From Acidovorax sp. sic0104 (GTDB taxonomy: Bacteria; Pseudomonadota; Gammaproteobacteria; Burkholderiales; Burkholderiaceae_C), in assembly GCF_019219095.1 (NCBI RefSeq), contig NZ_JAHUWH010000015.1, forward strand, positions 1 to 64,000: a stretch of 64,000 nucleotides of DNA, in the 5' to 3' direction. The notes under the pieces were generated by a model that did no database searches, had not been told where the DNA came from, and saw nothing but the letters and a program-made list of their open reading frames with translations. The position numbers and the translations under genes are program-made. Below, in pieces: positions 42,216 through 56,470 of the stretch (the stretch's first letter is position 1; each line of letters begins with the position of its first letter).

Positions 42216-43826
42216 TCACCGTCGCGGAAGCTCCACGACGACCCGGGTCGTATTGGTGTCATCGAATACCTCTAGCCCTACGCTGCCATGCTGGGCCTCG
42301 GTGAGCAATTTGGCGGAATATGTGCCCAGGCCTGTCCCCCCCTGTTTGCCCGCAGTCACGAACTTGTCGAAAAACCGGTCGCGGATCGCGATTGGCACAG
42401 CTCCAGTGTTGCTGATGATGATGCGCAAGGGGTTCTGATCCTGGAGCTGCACCGACACCCGCGACCCGTGCGGCGCTGCTTCGCACGCGTTCCTTAGTAG
42501 GTTCTGGAAGATCGAGTAGCACAGGGTTGAATCCGCAAGCGCTACAGGTGGCTCCGCTCCGACCGCCACGTCCGTGTCCACCGCGATAGACAGGTCCTTC
42601 TCCGCGAAGGTCACCCGATTCATCTCGGCTATGCGGCGCAGCAGTTCGCCGATAAGCACGGGCTGCGCTCGTAGCACGAAGCGACCCGATTCAATTTTGT
42701 ACAGTTCGGATGACAGGTTGATCATGTTGAGCACCTGCATCACGCTCTCTTCCATCAAGCGCAACTGCTCCACTTGTCGGCGACCGACCGAGTCATCCTC
42801 AATCAGCGCCTGCACAAGACCCAGTGCCCCGGCCAGCGGCGCCTTGATGTCGTGCCGCGTGATGCGCTCAACGTCTTCGCGCAACTGGGCTGCCTCGACC
42901 ATGCTGTCGAACTCGGCCTGCAGGTCCTTGCGCAGCTGCACGTAGCGCATGAAATTGCGCACGCGCGGCTTGAGCGTTTCGGGGTCGATGGGCTTGGTAA
43001 TGAAATCGACCGCGCCGAGATCGAGCCCCCTGATGCGTGCGTCCGCCGACGCCATGGCAGTGACGAAGATGATGGGAATGCTCTGGGATGTGGGATGCTC
43101 GCGCATCATCCGCGCTACTTCGAAACCATCCATGCCGGGCATCATGATGTCCAGCAGTACCAAGTCCGGAGGGTCGTCGGAGGTCACCACCTCCATCGCC
43201 TTGGCGCCTGTCTGAGCCAGCCTGATCCGATACTCGCCTTTGAACAGCTGGGACAGTAGCAGCAGGTTGTCGGGCGTATCGTCGACGATCAGTATCGTCG
43301 GTCGAGGAGCTTCCTGCTCTTCGGCTGATGGCGTGCTCGCGGTGTCCTGCGTCGCCGGAGCATGCGCATTTTGCGCTGGCAACCCCTCCCCAGCAAAATC
43401 GCCAGGAGCGCGCGGCTTCCATTGCAAGGCCTTCTCCAGCCTTTGAGCCAATTGCTTGGGGGAGTAGGGCTTGAGCAGCAGGGAGGTCACCCCCATCGAA
43501 ATGGCCTCCTGAACACGGCTGCGCTCCGCCTCGGCGGTGATAAGAACAAACGGTATTGCGAATAATCGTTCGTCTGCACGCATGGCCTGAAGCAACTCCA
43601 CGCCTGTCATCACGGGCATGTTCCAGTCCGAGAGCACCACATCGAAACGCTGATTCTTCAGAAGGCGCAGGGCTTCGGCACCGTTGCGCGCGGATTCAAT
43701 GCGTTCCACTCCCATCTGCCGGAGCTGGTTGATGGTGACCTTGCGCATCGCCTCAAAGTCATCAACGACCAGACAGCGTGCGCCTCGCCCAATGGCAGAT
43801 GGGCTCGAAGCAGCAAAAACACTCAT
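42216..43826 (-). CDS. REC-REC-histidine kinase hybrid protein
   Basis: 536 aa. Two receiver domains: residues about 15-130 (CLVVDDFEAMRKVT; phospho-Asp in VVLSDWNMPVMTG) and about 173-290 (ILIVDDTPDNLLLL; LVLLDIMMPGMDG). A kinase core follows, with phosphoacceptor region VERITRHDIKAPLAG, N-box NLLRNACEAAPHG and G-box GGTGLGTYSAKLL. No membrane segment, so cytoplasmic. Its start overlaps the stop of the solute-binding sensor gene (ATGA). It is the last gene of a four-gene signalling operon and likely integrates its phosphorelay. Confidence 0.85.
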   Translation of the reverse strand: MSVFAASSPSAIGRGARCLVVDDFEAMRKVTINQLRQMGVERIESARNGAEALRLLKNQRFDVVLSDWNMPVMTGVELLQAMRADERLFAIPFVLITAEAERSRVQEAISMGVTSLLLKPYSPKQLAQRLEKALQWKPRAPGDFAGEGLPAQNAHAPATQDTASTPSAEEQEAPRPTILIVDDTPDNLLLLSQLFKGEYRIRLAQTGAKAMEVVTSDDPPDLVLLDIMMPGMDGFEVARMMREHPTSQSIPIIFVTAMASADARIRGLDLGAVDFITKPIDPETLKPRVRNFMRYVQLRKDLQAEFDSMVEAAQLREDVERITRHDIKAPLAGALGLVQALIEDDSVGRRQVEQLRLMEESVMQVLNMINLSSELYKIESGRFVLRAQPVLIGELLRRIAEMNRVTFAEKDLSIAVDTDVAVGAEPPVALADSTLCYSIFQNLLRNACEAAPHGSRVSVQLQDQNPLRIIISNTGAVPIAIRDRFFDKFVTAGKQGGTGLGTYSAKLLTEAQHGSVGLEVFDDTNTTRVVVELPRR

Positions 43827-45358
43827 GCAGATACCTTCTTGTCTTGCTGGGTGAGGTCAAGAGCCACATCGGCCTCTTCACGAACGAAGCGCAGGATACC
43901 CACAGCGATGATGGGTTCCATGTCCACTAGCAACTGGCGGCGCTCTGGCCTGATCGACTCAGTCGCGGCTAACTCAATGACGGCCACGACACATCCAGCG
44001 TGCTTGATCGGCATCAAATAGATGGCGCAGGGAGCGCAATGCCCAAGACCTGACTGGACACGCAGGTAGTCAGTCCCAGGCGCTTCGATGAGCACGGACT
44101 CGCCCGTTGCGATGCATCGCTCGATCATGCTGGCTGTTGTGGGCAGCTCAGAGAGCGTTTGTTCCGCACTAGCACCCGAACCCGCATAGTGCGCAACTGC
44201 CTGCATCGCGCGCGCTTCGTTTACTCGCACCAGCAGGGCTTGCCCCATCGGCAAGTGCCTCGCCAGTTCGTGCAGGACTGTGCGGGCAAAAGCTGCAAGA
44301 GTGTTGGCGTGTTGCAACTCGAGCAATAGGTCGGACACTGCCTTGCGCCGGTAGGCCTCGCCGGTCAACTGGTCGTGGCTTTGCTGCAGCGCTTTTAGGG
44401 TCAGTTTGTGCCGGGCCGCTTCGCGCCTGAGCTGCGTTGCCCAAAATAGCATGGCCAGCAGCACTCCCGCAATGGCGGCCCCGCCAGGGATTCCCCAGGC
44501 CATCCAAACCCGGTGCCATTTCCCGCTATTGTCGAAAGAGGCGGAGAAGAGCTGGTACTCCATCAGCGACACGCCATATTTGCGTCGCCAGGACAGATCG
44601 AGATCTGACCCCATCCGACGACTGTCGGTGAAATAGCGCTGTATGGCGTGCTCGAGGTCCGATGCTTCAAAGGAAATACCCCAGCCTACCGAGATCGCCT
44701 CGCCCACCGGAAACAGCATGTCCAGGTTCTCCAGGTCGTTACGCACCCAGTGGAAGGCAGATTCGGCCGCGATCACGGTGAAATCTGCGCGACGCTGCGC
44801 GACGGCCTGCATGGATTTGGCGGTAGGTACGTTCTCAATGACGATCGGTGAGTGCTCTCCCGCTCCAGCGTTGAATCCCTGGATCCATCCTTCGTAAGCG
44901 GTTCCCGCCTGGACCGATGCAGTGCGCCCTGCAAGATCTACCTCGGCGCGCAAAACGGATCGCATCTCCGGTCGCGAGACGACGACATTGCGCGTGGTGA
45001 AGTACGGCACCAGTATCATCTTTTGCTTGCGCCATTCGGTGATGTGCAGGTCATTCGGGTACAGATCGCATTTTCCAGTGGCCAGAGGAGCGGCTTCGTA
45101 GCGATCTCCCTGAACTGTCACGCCCTGCGCGTTGTGAAACTGCTGATCCCACTGCGAAAGCGTCACGGTTTTCGCTTGAACACCAAGGTATCGGGCGAAA
45201 TCCTCCCCATTGGTCCGATAGTAGTCGGCGCTGGAGCCAGCGACGCAGATGCGCAACTCTTGGCTGTCCTTGATTTGCACCAGCGAGCGCCCCAAGGCGC
45301 TGCCCGCGGCCATCGCAAGGCCCACAAAGCAGGCAAAAAATCGCATTTGGCGCTTCAT
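43823..45358 (-). CDS. Membrane sensor with periplasmic solute-binding domain and GAF-like output
   Basis: A 511-aa protein: signal peptide (MRFFACFVGLAMAAGSALG), then a type 3 solute-binding-protein domain (about 30-265: LRICVAGSSADYYRTNGEDFARYLGV; AGRTASVQAGTAYEGWIQGF). A membrane helix follows at about 283-305 (GIPGGAAIAGVLLAMLFWA) and a cytoplasmic GAF-like region (about 340-500). No kinase core is present, so it must pass its signal to the neighbouring kinases. This resembles the sensor half of BvgS/EvgS-type kinases made as a separate protein. Confidence 0.75.
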   Translation of the reverse strand: MKRQMRFFACFVGLAMAAGSALGRSLVQIKDSQELRICVAGSSADYYRTNGEDFARYLGVQAKTVTLSQWDQQFHNAQGVTVQGDRYEAAPLATGKCDLYPNDLHITEWRKQKMILVPYFTTRNVVVSRPEMRSVLRAEVDLAGRTASVQAGTAYEGWIQGFNAGAGEHSPIVIENVPTAKSMQAVAQRRADFTVIAAESAFHWVRNDLENLDMLFPVGEAISVGWGISFEASDLEHAIQRYFTDSRRMGSDLDLSWRRKYGVSLMEYQLFSASFDNSGKWHRVWMAWGIPGGAAIAGVLLAMLFWATQLRREAARHKLTLKALQQSHDQLTGEAYRRKAVSDLLLELQHANTLAAFARTVLHELARHLPMGQALLVRVNEARAMQAVAHYAGSGASAEQTLSELPTTASMIERCIATGESVLIEAPGTDYLRVQSGLGHCAPCAIYLMPIKHAGCVVAVIELAATESIRPERRQLLVDMEPIIAVGILRFVREEADVALDLTQQDKKVSA

Positions 45359-45367
45359 GGACCAGAT

Positions 45368-50182
<4,815 letters not shown>

Positions 50183-50270
50183 GAAACGCGTTCCTCTCTA
50201 TTCCGGGGCGAAGTGATGCAGGCCAGACGGTCCCGGCAATGGAGGCTGGCTGCCTGGGAACCTATTGAGC

Positions 50271-51440
50271 TCAGGAAGAAGGCTGAATGACCGCAGTCGC
50301 CAATTCCAGGTGCTTGGCCTTGTCGGCCATTTCCGCGTCGCTGTCGGCAAATTTTTGAGCAATGCGCTGAAACTCTTCGAGCATGCCGAGAAAGGCATCC
50401 AGGATGTCGGGGTCGAAATGCGAGCCTCGGCCTTCGCGCATGATGTCCACCGCTTTCTCGTGTGGCATCCCGTCCTTGTAGACACGACGACTGATCAGTG
50501 CATCGTAGACATCGGCCACGGCCATGATGCGCGCAGACAGGGGAATTGCCTCGCCCGCCAGGCCCTGTGGGTAGCCGCTGCCGTCCCATTTCTCTTGGTG
50601 GCCATAGGCGATCTCCTTGGCGTATTGCAAGAACTCAACCGGCATGCCCAACTGGTCCTCGGCATGCTGTATCGCGTCTCGGCCCAGGGTCGTATGCGTC
50701 TTCATGATCTCGAACTCATGCGGCTCAAACCGCCCGGGTTTGAGAAGAATCCGGTCCGGGATGCCAACCTTGCCGATGTCGTGCAACGGCGCCGACTTGT
50801 ACAGCATGTCGATCACGTGATCGCTGAGTGCAGTGCTGAAGCGCGGATGCGTCTTTAGCGCTGTGGCTAGCGCCTTCACATAGTGCTGCGTGCGGCGGAT
50901 GTGGTTGCCGGTCTCGTTGTCGCGGGTCTCTGCCAGGGACGCCATGGCCAGGATGGTGACATCCTGGATAGCGGCGAGTTCGCGCGTGCGCTTGTGGACT
51001 TCCGTCTGCAAAAACTGATTTTGGTCGCGCAGGAAATCGGCACCCGCCTTGGCCTGAAGCTGGGTCGCCACACGGGCAAGCACGATTGGAGGGTTGATTG
51101 GTTTAGTGATGAAATCGGCAGCGCCTAATGCCAGCCCGACCTTCTCATCCTCCGTCCCCGTCATGGCCGTCAGGAAGATGATGGGAATATCCCGCGTGGC
51201 CGGAGCCGCCTTGAGCTGGCGGCATACCTCATAGCCGGAGAGGTCCGGCATCATCACATCCAGCAGAATCAAGTCTGGTGCTGGGATGCTGCGCGCGATC
51301 TGCAGCGCTTTTTCGCCAGACCCTGCCAATTTCACCCGGTACTGATCTTTGAGGAGGCCGGAAAGTACCCAAAGATTGTCTGAAGAGTCATCGACAGCAA
51401 GTACCAGTGGACGCGGAGAATCCTCGGACTGTTTGAGCAT
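50271..51440 (-). CDS. RpfG-like response regulator, REC + HD-GYP phosphodiesterase
   Basis: A 389-aa protein. Receiver domain at 10-130 (LVLAVDDSSDNLWVL; phospho-Asp in LILLDVMMPDLSG; ADFITKPI). HD-GYP domain at about 165-365 with the signature motifs HDIGKVGIPD and YGHQEKWDGSGYPQG. Such proteins hydrolyse cyclic di-GMP when phosphorylated, favouring motility over biofilm. First gene of the signalling operon, so cyclic di-GMP turnover is the probable output of the giant hybrid kinase downstream. No helix-turn-helix is present. Confidence 0.9.
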   Translation of the reverse strand: MLKQSEDSPRPLVLAVDDSSDNLWVLSGLLKDQYRVKLAGSGEKALQIARSIPAPDLILLDVMMPDLSGYEVCRQLKAAPATRDIPIIFLTAMTGTEDEKVGLALGAADFITKPINPPIVLARVATQLQAKAGADFLRDQNQFLQTEVHKRTRELAAIQDVTILAMASLAETRDNETGNHIRRTQHYVKALATALKTHPRFSTALSDHVIDMLYKSAPLHDIGKVGIPDRILLKPGRFEPHEFEIMKTHTTLGRDAIQHAEDQLGMPVEFLQYAKEIAYGHQEKWDGSGYPQGLAGEAIPLSARIMAVADVYDALISRRVYKDGMPHEKAVDIMREGRGSHFDPDILDAFLGMLEEFQRIAQKFADSDAEMADKAKHLELATAVIQPSS

Positions 51441-51619
51441 CTTTAATCATCCCTCCAAGGCGTAGGCCCCTCATCAGCCTAACTATTCCTTACACGGGAC
51501 AGTTTGACAAGTGCTCAATTGACCTAAGTTGGATCGAAGGGCAGCACTCCGAGTTCAGGGGTGATTTAATGCCTGCCCCCAAGGGCTGTCTCGCTATGGA
51601 AATACGGTGCTCTCTCAAC

Positions 51620-52243
51620 TCAGATTTCGGTCTGTTCGGATAGCTCAAGAGCATCGTCAACCTCAATGCCAAGGTAGCGGACAGTTGATTCGATTTTTGA
51701 GTGGCCCAGTAGTAGCTGGACCGCACGTAGGTTTTTGGTTCTCCGGTAGATGAGCGTAGCCTTGGTGCGCCGTATGGAGTGCGTTCCATACTCTGCTGGA
51801 TCGAGCCCAAGCTGCACCACCCAGTGCTCGAGAATCCGGGCGTACTGGCGCGTCCCGAGGTGCGGAGACTTGTGAAGTCGGCTCGGAAAAAGAAAGTCTT
51901 CTGATTTCAGTCCGGCTGCCTTGATCCATTGCTGAAGTGCTTCACGGGTGGTCGCCGTTATCTCGAATTGGACGGGGCGCTGGGTTTTGTGCTGCAAGAC
52001 CATTGCTCGCGAGGCGACTTGGTCGCCATGGCAAACATCGCGAACCTTGAGGGCGACCAGGTCGCATCCGCGCAGCTTGCTGTCTATTCCCAGATTGAAG
52101 AGTGCAAGATCGCGCACCCGGCTCTCCATCTGGAGGCGCACGCGTAGCGCCCAGATGTCTTTAGGCTTGAAGGGAGCCTTCTGACCAACGATTTTCCCTT
52201 TGTTCCAAGGCTCGCGATGAACGACGACTGGAGCGGATTCCAT
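51620..52243 (-). CDS. Tyrosine recombinase/integrase (catalytic domain only)
   Basis: 207 aa, comprising only the C-terminal catalytic domain of phage-type integrases: first Arg in SKLRGCDLVALK, HSIRRTK (H-x-x-R), LLGHSKIESTVRYLG with the second His and the nucleophilic Tyr. Short standalone integrases of this kind are common in Burkholderiales. It lies between the defence/signalling genes and the metabolic genes, a plausible island boundary, but no att repeats were found. Confidence 0.8.
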   Translation of the reverse strand: MESAPVVVHREPWNKGKIVGQKAPFKPKDIWALRVRLQMESRVRDLALFNLGIDSKLRGCDLVALKVRDVCHGDQVASRAMVLQHKTQRPVQFEITATTREALQQWIKAAGLKSEDFLFPSRLHKSPHLGTRQYARILEHWVVQLGLDPAEYGTHSIRRTKATLIYRRTKNLRAVQLLLGHSKIESTVRYLGIEVDDALELSEQTEI

Positions 52244-52716
52244 GATGGTCTCCCATCGAGTAGAGGGGACAAATACGATGCGCCTTTTAGATGCCGTTGT
52301 CCACGAGTGACCACGGTAGATATGTCAGTTCTTGCGGTTCAGAAAACGCCCAGTGATGTTCTTCACTGTCTGCTCTCGATCGCAGCAGTCGTTCAACGAC
52401 TTCGGGTCGAGCGACAGCAACCAGCCTAAAGCGGCCGGGCAGTAGGGCTGCAGTGCAGCGGTTGCCGTCGGCGGTATCCAGCTTTTGTATTGGCATTAAT
52501 CGGGGCAAAGCAGTCGTTGTCCGGATTGAGTGTTCCGTTAGTCCGGGAGGCCTAACCAGCTACCGGCATGGAGATCCGTGGAGCGCGCCGTAAAACCACT
52601 CAAACCCAGAGAAGGAGACCACCGCCTCCCATGAATCACAGAGTCCTATCTATGACGAAAAGCCTCCACTTCAAGAAAAAATCCAAACCATCGCTTTACT
52701 CGTAGCGAAACATCGC
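52244..52716. other. Intergenic region upstream of the integrase
   Basis: About 470 bp. It holds degenerate intergenic repeats around 52390-52500. It also holds a possible 24-codon open frame at 52631-52705 (MNHRVLSMTKSLHFKKKSKPSLYS) behind AGAAGGAG that could be a leader peptide or chance. An attachment site might be here but could not be recognised. Confidence 0.3.
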
Positions 52717-53085
52717 TCAGACGCAGTCTTGGGCCACGGCTACTACTACATGACCAGTGAAGTCACCCAAAAATTGCGCGGATTCACATCCTGCTTGAAG
52801 TCGGCCCAGCCGTATGAGGCCGGTCGAAAGCTGGCCATCCCTGTAGAAGATCGCAAGGTTGCCCCATGGGGCGTAGAAGCAAAGGTCGCCAGCGACCGGT
52901 AAGCAGGCGGCAGGCGCTCCGTCGGTGGTCAGCGTCCTGGGGAGGCTTGCGATCTTTTCAGTCCCCTCATAGTCTTCCAACGTCAGTCGTAGCGGGAGCA
53001 GCGACGCGAAATCGTTGGAAGTCGCGTTGTCATAAAGCATCGCCGTCGCGATCACTGCACCATCCCGAAGAAACTCGATTTTCAT
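52717..53085 (-). CDS. Cyclophilin-like-fold small protein
   Basis: 122 aa from the ATG at 53085 (MKIEFLRDGAVIATAMLYDNATSNDFASLLPLRLTLEDYEGTEKIA). The pattern of a polar name strand, an N-x-x-S-x-x-F-x-x-LP-x-x-L helix, then GDLCFYAPWGNLAIFYRD and a late LGRL motif, fits the cyclophilin-like family often annotated as hypothetical in proteobacteria. Cytoplasmic. It lies beside the PaoC-like gene on the same strand, with a second family member at 57501-58034. Probably binds a small ligand. Confidence 0.65.
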   Translation of the reverse strand: MKIEFLRDGAVIATAMLYDNATSNDFASLLPLRLTLEDYEGTEKIASLPRTLTTDGAPAACLPVAGDLCFYAPWGNLAIFYRDGQLSTGLIRLGRLQAGCESAQFLGDFTGHVVVAVAQDCV

Positions 53086-53271
53086 ATGCTGCCCTACCTC
53101 ACCGACAAGGCAGAGCAGACGATATCGACACTGCGCCGGTCCCTGCGGCGGCCACAGGCAGCACAACCGCATAAGTCACGACAGGCTGGGGGAAAAGGCG
53201 AAGAGAAGCTCATTACGACGGAGGGGCTGCAGCGGAGGAACCTGCGGAAGTCGGTCGAGCGGTTCGCGTGG

Positions 53272-55464
53272 TCACAGCAATTTGTCGGGCGTGATCGGCA
53301 GATCGCGGATGCGTTTGCCGGTGGCGTGGAACACCGCATTGGCGATGGCAGCGGGAATGCCCACCATGCCGAGCTCACCCATGCCCTTCACACCCAGCGG
53401 ATTGACGATGGTGTCCTCCTCCTCGACGAAGATGGTATCGATGGCATGGATGTCCGCATTCACGGGCACGTGGTAGTGCTGCAGGCTGGCCGTCATGATC
53501 CGGCCGTAGCGGTGATCGATTTCGGTGGCTTCTTCCAAAGCCATGCCGATGCCCCACACCACGCCGCCGATCTCCTGGCTGTGCGAGGCCAGCGGGTTGA
53601 GAATCCTGCCGCAGGCGGTCACCTCGATGACGCGGGTGACCTTGATGGTGCCCAGGTCGGGGTCGACCTTCACCTCGACGAACTGGGCCCCGTGGGCCAG
53701 CGATGCGTACTTTGCGCGCTCTGGCGATGGCGTCGAGTCGTAGGTCTCGGCGATCTCGTGCGTGCCGGTGCGCCGCATCACGTCGGCAATGGCCACCGAG
53801 CGCGATGCATCGCCCTTGGGGCGCAAGAACCCTTCGAGCATCTCCACCTCTGCCGCAGCCTTACCCCTTAGGGGCGATGCGGCATCCCGGTTCGCCAACT
53901 CCAGGAGTTTGGCGGTGACGGCCAGGGCAGCGCCCCGCACGGCAGAACCCACACTGGATGTGGTCCATGAGCCGCCTTGCGCCGGTGCCCTGGGCTGGCG
54001 CGTATCGCCCAGCTCGAAGTGCACCTGGTCCAGCCGCAGCCCCAGGAATTCGGCCGCGATCATGGTCATGACGGTGTAGGTACCTGGCCCGATGTCGCTG
54101 GTGGCGCTGGTGACACTTGCCGTGCCGTCGGCGCGAAACACAATGCGCGCGCTGGCAGGCTGCTGAAAGGCGCCCCAGACACTGGAGGCCATGCCCCAGC
54201 CGACGAGCAGACGTCCATCGCGCATCGAGCGCGGCTCGGCCTTGCGGTTGCCCCAACCGAACTTCTCTGCGCCCAGGCGGTAGCACTCGCGCAACGCCTT
54301 GCTTGAGAAAGGCTTGCCGCTTTCCGGGTCGACCTCGGCGTAGTTGGCCAGGCGCAGCGCCAACGGATCCATCCCGAGCGCGTACGACAGCTCGTCCATC
54401 GCGCTTTCCAGGGCGAACATGCCGCTCACGGCGCCCGGTGCGCGCATCCACGTGGGCGTGGCAAGGTCGGTGGCGGAAACCTTCAGCGGCGCATGCAGAT
54501 TCGGGCACGCATACACCTGTTTCAGGAAGCTGGTGGTGGCGTCCGAGAACGGCTCGAACGAAGAGGTGTTGTGAAAGGCTTCATGGATGATGGCCGACAG
54601 CTTGCCGTTGCGGTCTGCCCCCAGCGCCACCTTCTGAATGGTGTGGGGCCGGTAGCCATGGCCGGTGAACATCTGCGCCCGCGTGTAGACCACCTTCACC
54701 GGGCGCTTGAGCTCTCGTGCGGCCATCGCAGTCAGGGAGGGGTAGTAATTGGGCTTGAGCGATGCGCCGAAGGCACCGCCAACGAACGGGGACACCACGC
54801 GGATGTTCTCGGCCGACACGCCCAGGCCCGCGGCCAGGTGTTTCTGTACGCCGAAGACCTCCTGGGTCTTGTCGAAGATGGTGAGTTGATCCCCCTGCCA
54901 GAAGGCGATGGCTGCGTGCGGCTCGATCGGATTGTGGTGGTTGATGGGGATGCAGTATTCCGCCGCCACCTTAATCGGCGCTACCTGCATGGCGGCCACC
55001 GGGTTGCCGCGAGGCACGGCCTTGGCCGAGGCCGGGTCAAGCTGCGCACTTTCCAGCACCGTGGCGAGGTCGGTGTTGTGGGGTTCGGCCTGGTAGCTGA
55101 CCTTCACCAGCCTTGACGCGTGCCGGGCCTGCTCGTAGGTCTCCGCGACAACTAGGGCGATGGGCTGGCCGTTGAAGAACACCCGGTCCGACTGCAGCGG
55201 CCACGACCACCCGGGCGCCGTTCCGGCGGCCGGTGGCGACCCCAGCCTACCCGCGTTCAAGTGCGTGAAAACGCGGATCACTCCCCCAGCCTGCTCAGCT
55301 TCTCGCGTGTCAATCGCAGAGATGCGTCCCTTGGCCACGGTGCTCAACACGATGAAGCCGTAGGTGACATTCGGGATCTGGAATTCGGCGGTGTATTTCG
55401 CCTTGCCAGTGACTTTGGCCAGTCCGTCGACGCGGGTGGTTTCTTTGCCAAGATGGCGTGCCAT
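53272..55464 (-). CDS. paoC: PaoC/YagR-like molybdopterin subunit of aldehyde dehydrogenase
   Basis: A 730-aa subunit of the xanthine-dehydrogenase family. It starts ARHLGKETTRVDGLAKVTGKAKYTAEF, contains PFVGGAFGASLKPNYYPSLTAMAAREL, and ends with the catalytic glutamate region VKGMGELGMVGIPAAIANAVFHATG. It holds the molybdenum cofactor and oxidises the aldehyde substrate. Length matches PaoC. It follows the FAD subunit after 13 bp; together with the two genes upstream it forms the paoABC order. No signal peptide: PaoABC folds in the cytoplasm and is exported by PaoA's Tat signal. Confidence 0.88.
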   Translation of the reverse strand: MARHLGKETTRVDGLAKVTGKAKYTAEFQIPNVTYGFIVLSTVAKGRISAIDTREAEQAGGVIRVFTHLNAGRLGSPPAAGTAPGWSWPLQSDRVFFNGQPIALVVAETYEQARHASRLVKVSYQAEPHNTDLATVLESAQLDPASAKAVPRGNPVAAMQVAPIKVAAEYCIPINHHNPIEPHAAIAFWQGDQLTIFDKTQEVFGVQKHLAAGLGVSAENIRVVSPFVGGAFGASLKPNYYPSLTAMAARELKRPVKVVYTRAQMFTGHGYRPHTIQKVALGADRNGKLSAIIHEAFHNTSSFEPFSDATTSFLKQVYACPNLHAPLKVSATDLATPTWMRAPGAVSGMFALESAMDELSYALGMDPLALRLANYAEVDPESGKPFSSKALRECYRLGAEKFGWGNRKAEPRSMRDGRLLVGWGMASSVWGAFQQPASARIVFRADGTASVTSATSDIGPGTYTVMTMIAAEFLGLRLDQVHFELGDTRQPRAPAQGGSWTTSSVGSAVRGAALAVTAKLLELANRDAASPLRGKAAAEVEMLEGFLRPKGDASRSVAIADVMRRTGTHEIAETYDSTPSPERAKYASLAHGAQFVEVKVDPDLGTIKVTRVIEVTACGRILNPLASHSQEIGGVVWGIGMALEEATEIDHRYGRIMTASLQHYHVPVNADIHAIDTIFVEEEDTIVNPLGVKGMGELGMVGIPAAIANAVFHATGKRIRDLPITPDKLL

Positions 55465-55477
55465 AGCGATCTTCTCC

Positions 55478-56470
55478 TCAAGCCAGTCGCGAGGCGCGCA
55501 TCAGCGCCCGCACGACAGAACGACGACCCAGTTCCACCTTATAGGCGTTGTGCGCCAGTGGCCGCGCATCGCGCAACGCGGCTTCGGCCGCACGCTGAAA
55601 GGTGGCCTCATCGGCGCGCTGGCCGACCAGCACGGCCTCGGCCTCCGCACTGCGCCAGGGCTTGTGGGCGACGCTTCCCAGCACAACGCGCGCCTGCCGT
55701 ATCGTGCCGCCGTCCAGCTGCAGCGCCGCGGCCACCGAGACCATCGCAAAGGCGTACGAGGCGCGGTCGCGCACCTTCAGGTAGTGCGAATGGCGCGCAA
55801 AGTCGCCCGACGGCACCGGGAGCTCGATGGCGAGGATCAGATCGCCATGCTCCAGGTTGTTGTCGCGCTGCGGCGTATCGCCCGGCAGCCGGTGGAAGTC
55901 GGTGATGGCGATCAGCCGCTCACTTCCGTCCGGTGCGCGCACACGCACCTTGGCATCCAGCGCATACAAGGCCGTTGCCATATCGCCAGGGTAGGTCGCC
56001 ACACACGATTCGCTCCAGCCCAGGATCGCGTGGATCTTGTTCAGGCCCTCCCGCGCTCCGCAGCCGCTACCACCCTCGCGCTTGTTGCAGGGCATCGACG
56101 TGTCGTAGAAGTAGTTGCAGCGCGTGCGTTGAAGCAGGTTTCCGCCATTGGTCGCCATGTTGCGCAACTGCCCGGAGGCACCTGCAACGATCGCCTGCGT
56201 CAGCAACGGGTAGCTCTCCCGGACCAGCGGGTGATTGGCGGTCTCGCTGTTGGTTGCCAGCGCGCCGATGGACAGGCCGGAGCGCGTGCGCTGGATCTCG
56301 CGCAGCGGCAGCCGCGTGATGTCCACCAGCCGCGTGGGCCGCTCGACGTCCTCCTTCATCAGGTCCAGCAAGTTGCTGCCACCGGCCAGGTACTTGGCCT
56401 GGGGCACGGCCGACACCGCCGCAGTAGCGGCGGCGGAATCGGGCGCGCGAACATACTCAAACGGTCTCAT
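55478..56470 (-). CDS. paoB: PaoB/YagS-like FAD subunit with Fe-S cysteines
   Basis: 330 aa from the ATG at 56470, preceded by AAGGAGG; earlier starts lie in the paoA gene. FAD-binding signatures: YLAGGSNLLDLMKEDV near the N-terminus and NMATNGGNLLQRTRCNYFYD in the middle. The cysteines in RCNYFYDTSMPCNKREGGSGCG match the extra 4Fe-4S cluster that PaoB carries. It passes electrons from the 2Fe-2S subunit. Overlaps paoA by 14 bp. Confidence 0.87.
   Translation of the reverse strand: MRPFEYVRAPDSAAATAAVSAVPQAKYLAGGSNLLDLMKEDVERPTRLVDITRLPLREIQRTRSGLSIGALATNSETANHPLVRESYPLLTQAIVAGASGQLRNMATNGGNLLQRTRCNYFYDTSMPCNKREGGSGCGAREGLNKIHAILGWSESCVATYPGDMATALYALDAKVRVRAPDGSERLIAITDFHRLPGDTPQRDNNLEHGDLILAIELPVPSGDFARHSHYLKVRDRASYAFAMVSVAAALQLDGGTIRQARVVLGSVAHKPWRSAEAEAVLVGQRADEATFQRAAEAALRDARPLAHNAYKVELGRRSVVRALMRASRLA

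Noticed and set aside
53086..53871. 261-aa plus-strand frame opposite the 3' end of paoC
   Set aside because: Antisense shadow of a conserved molybdopterin subunit; no independent support.
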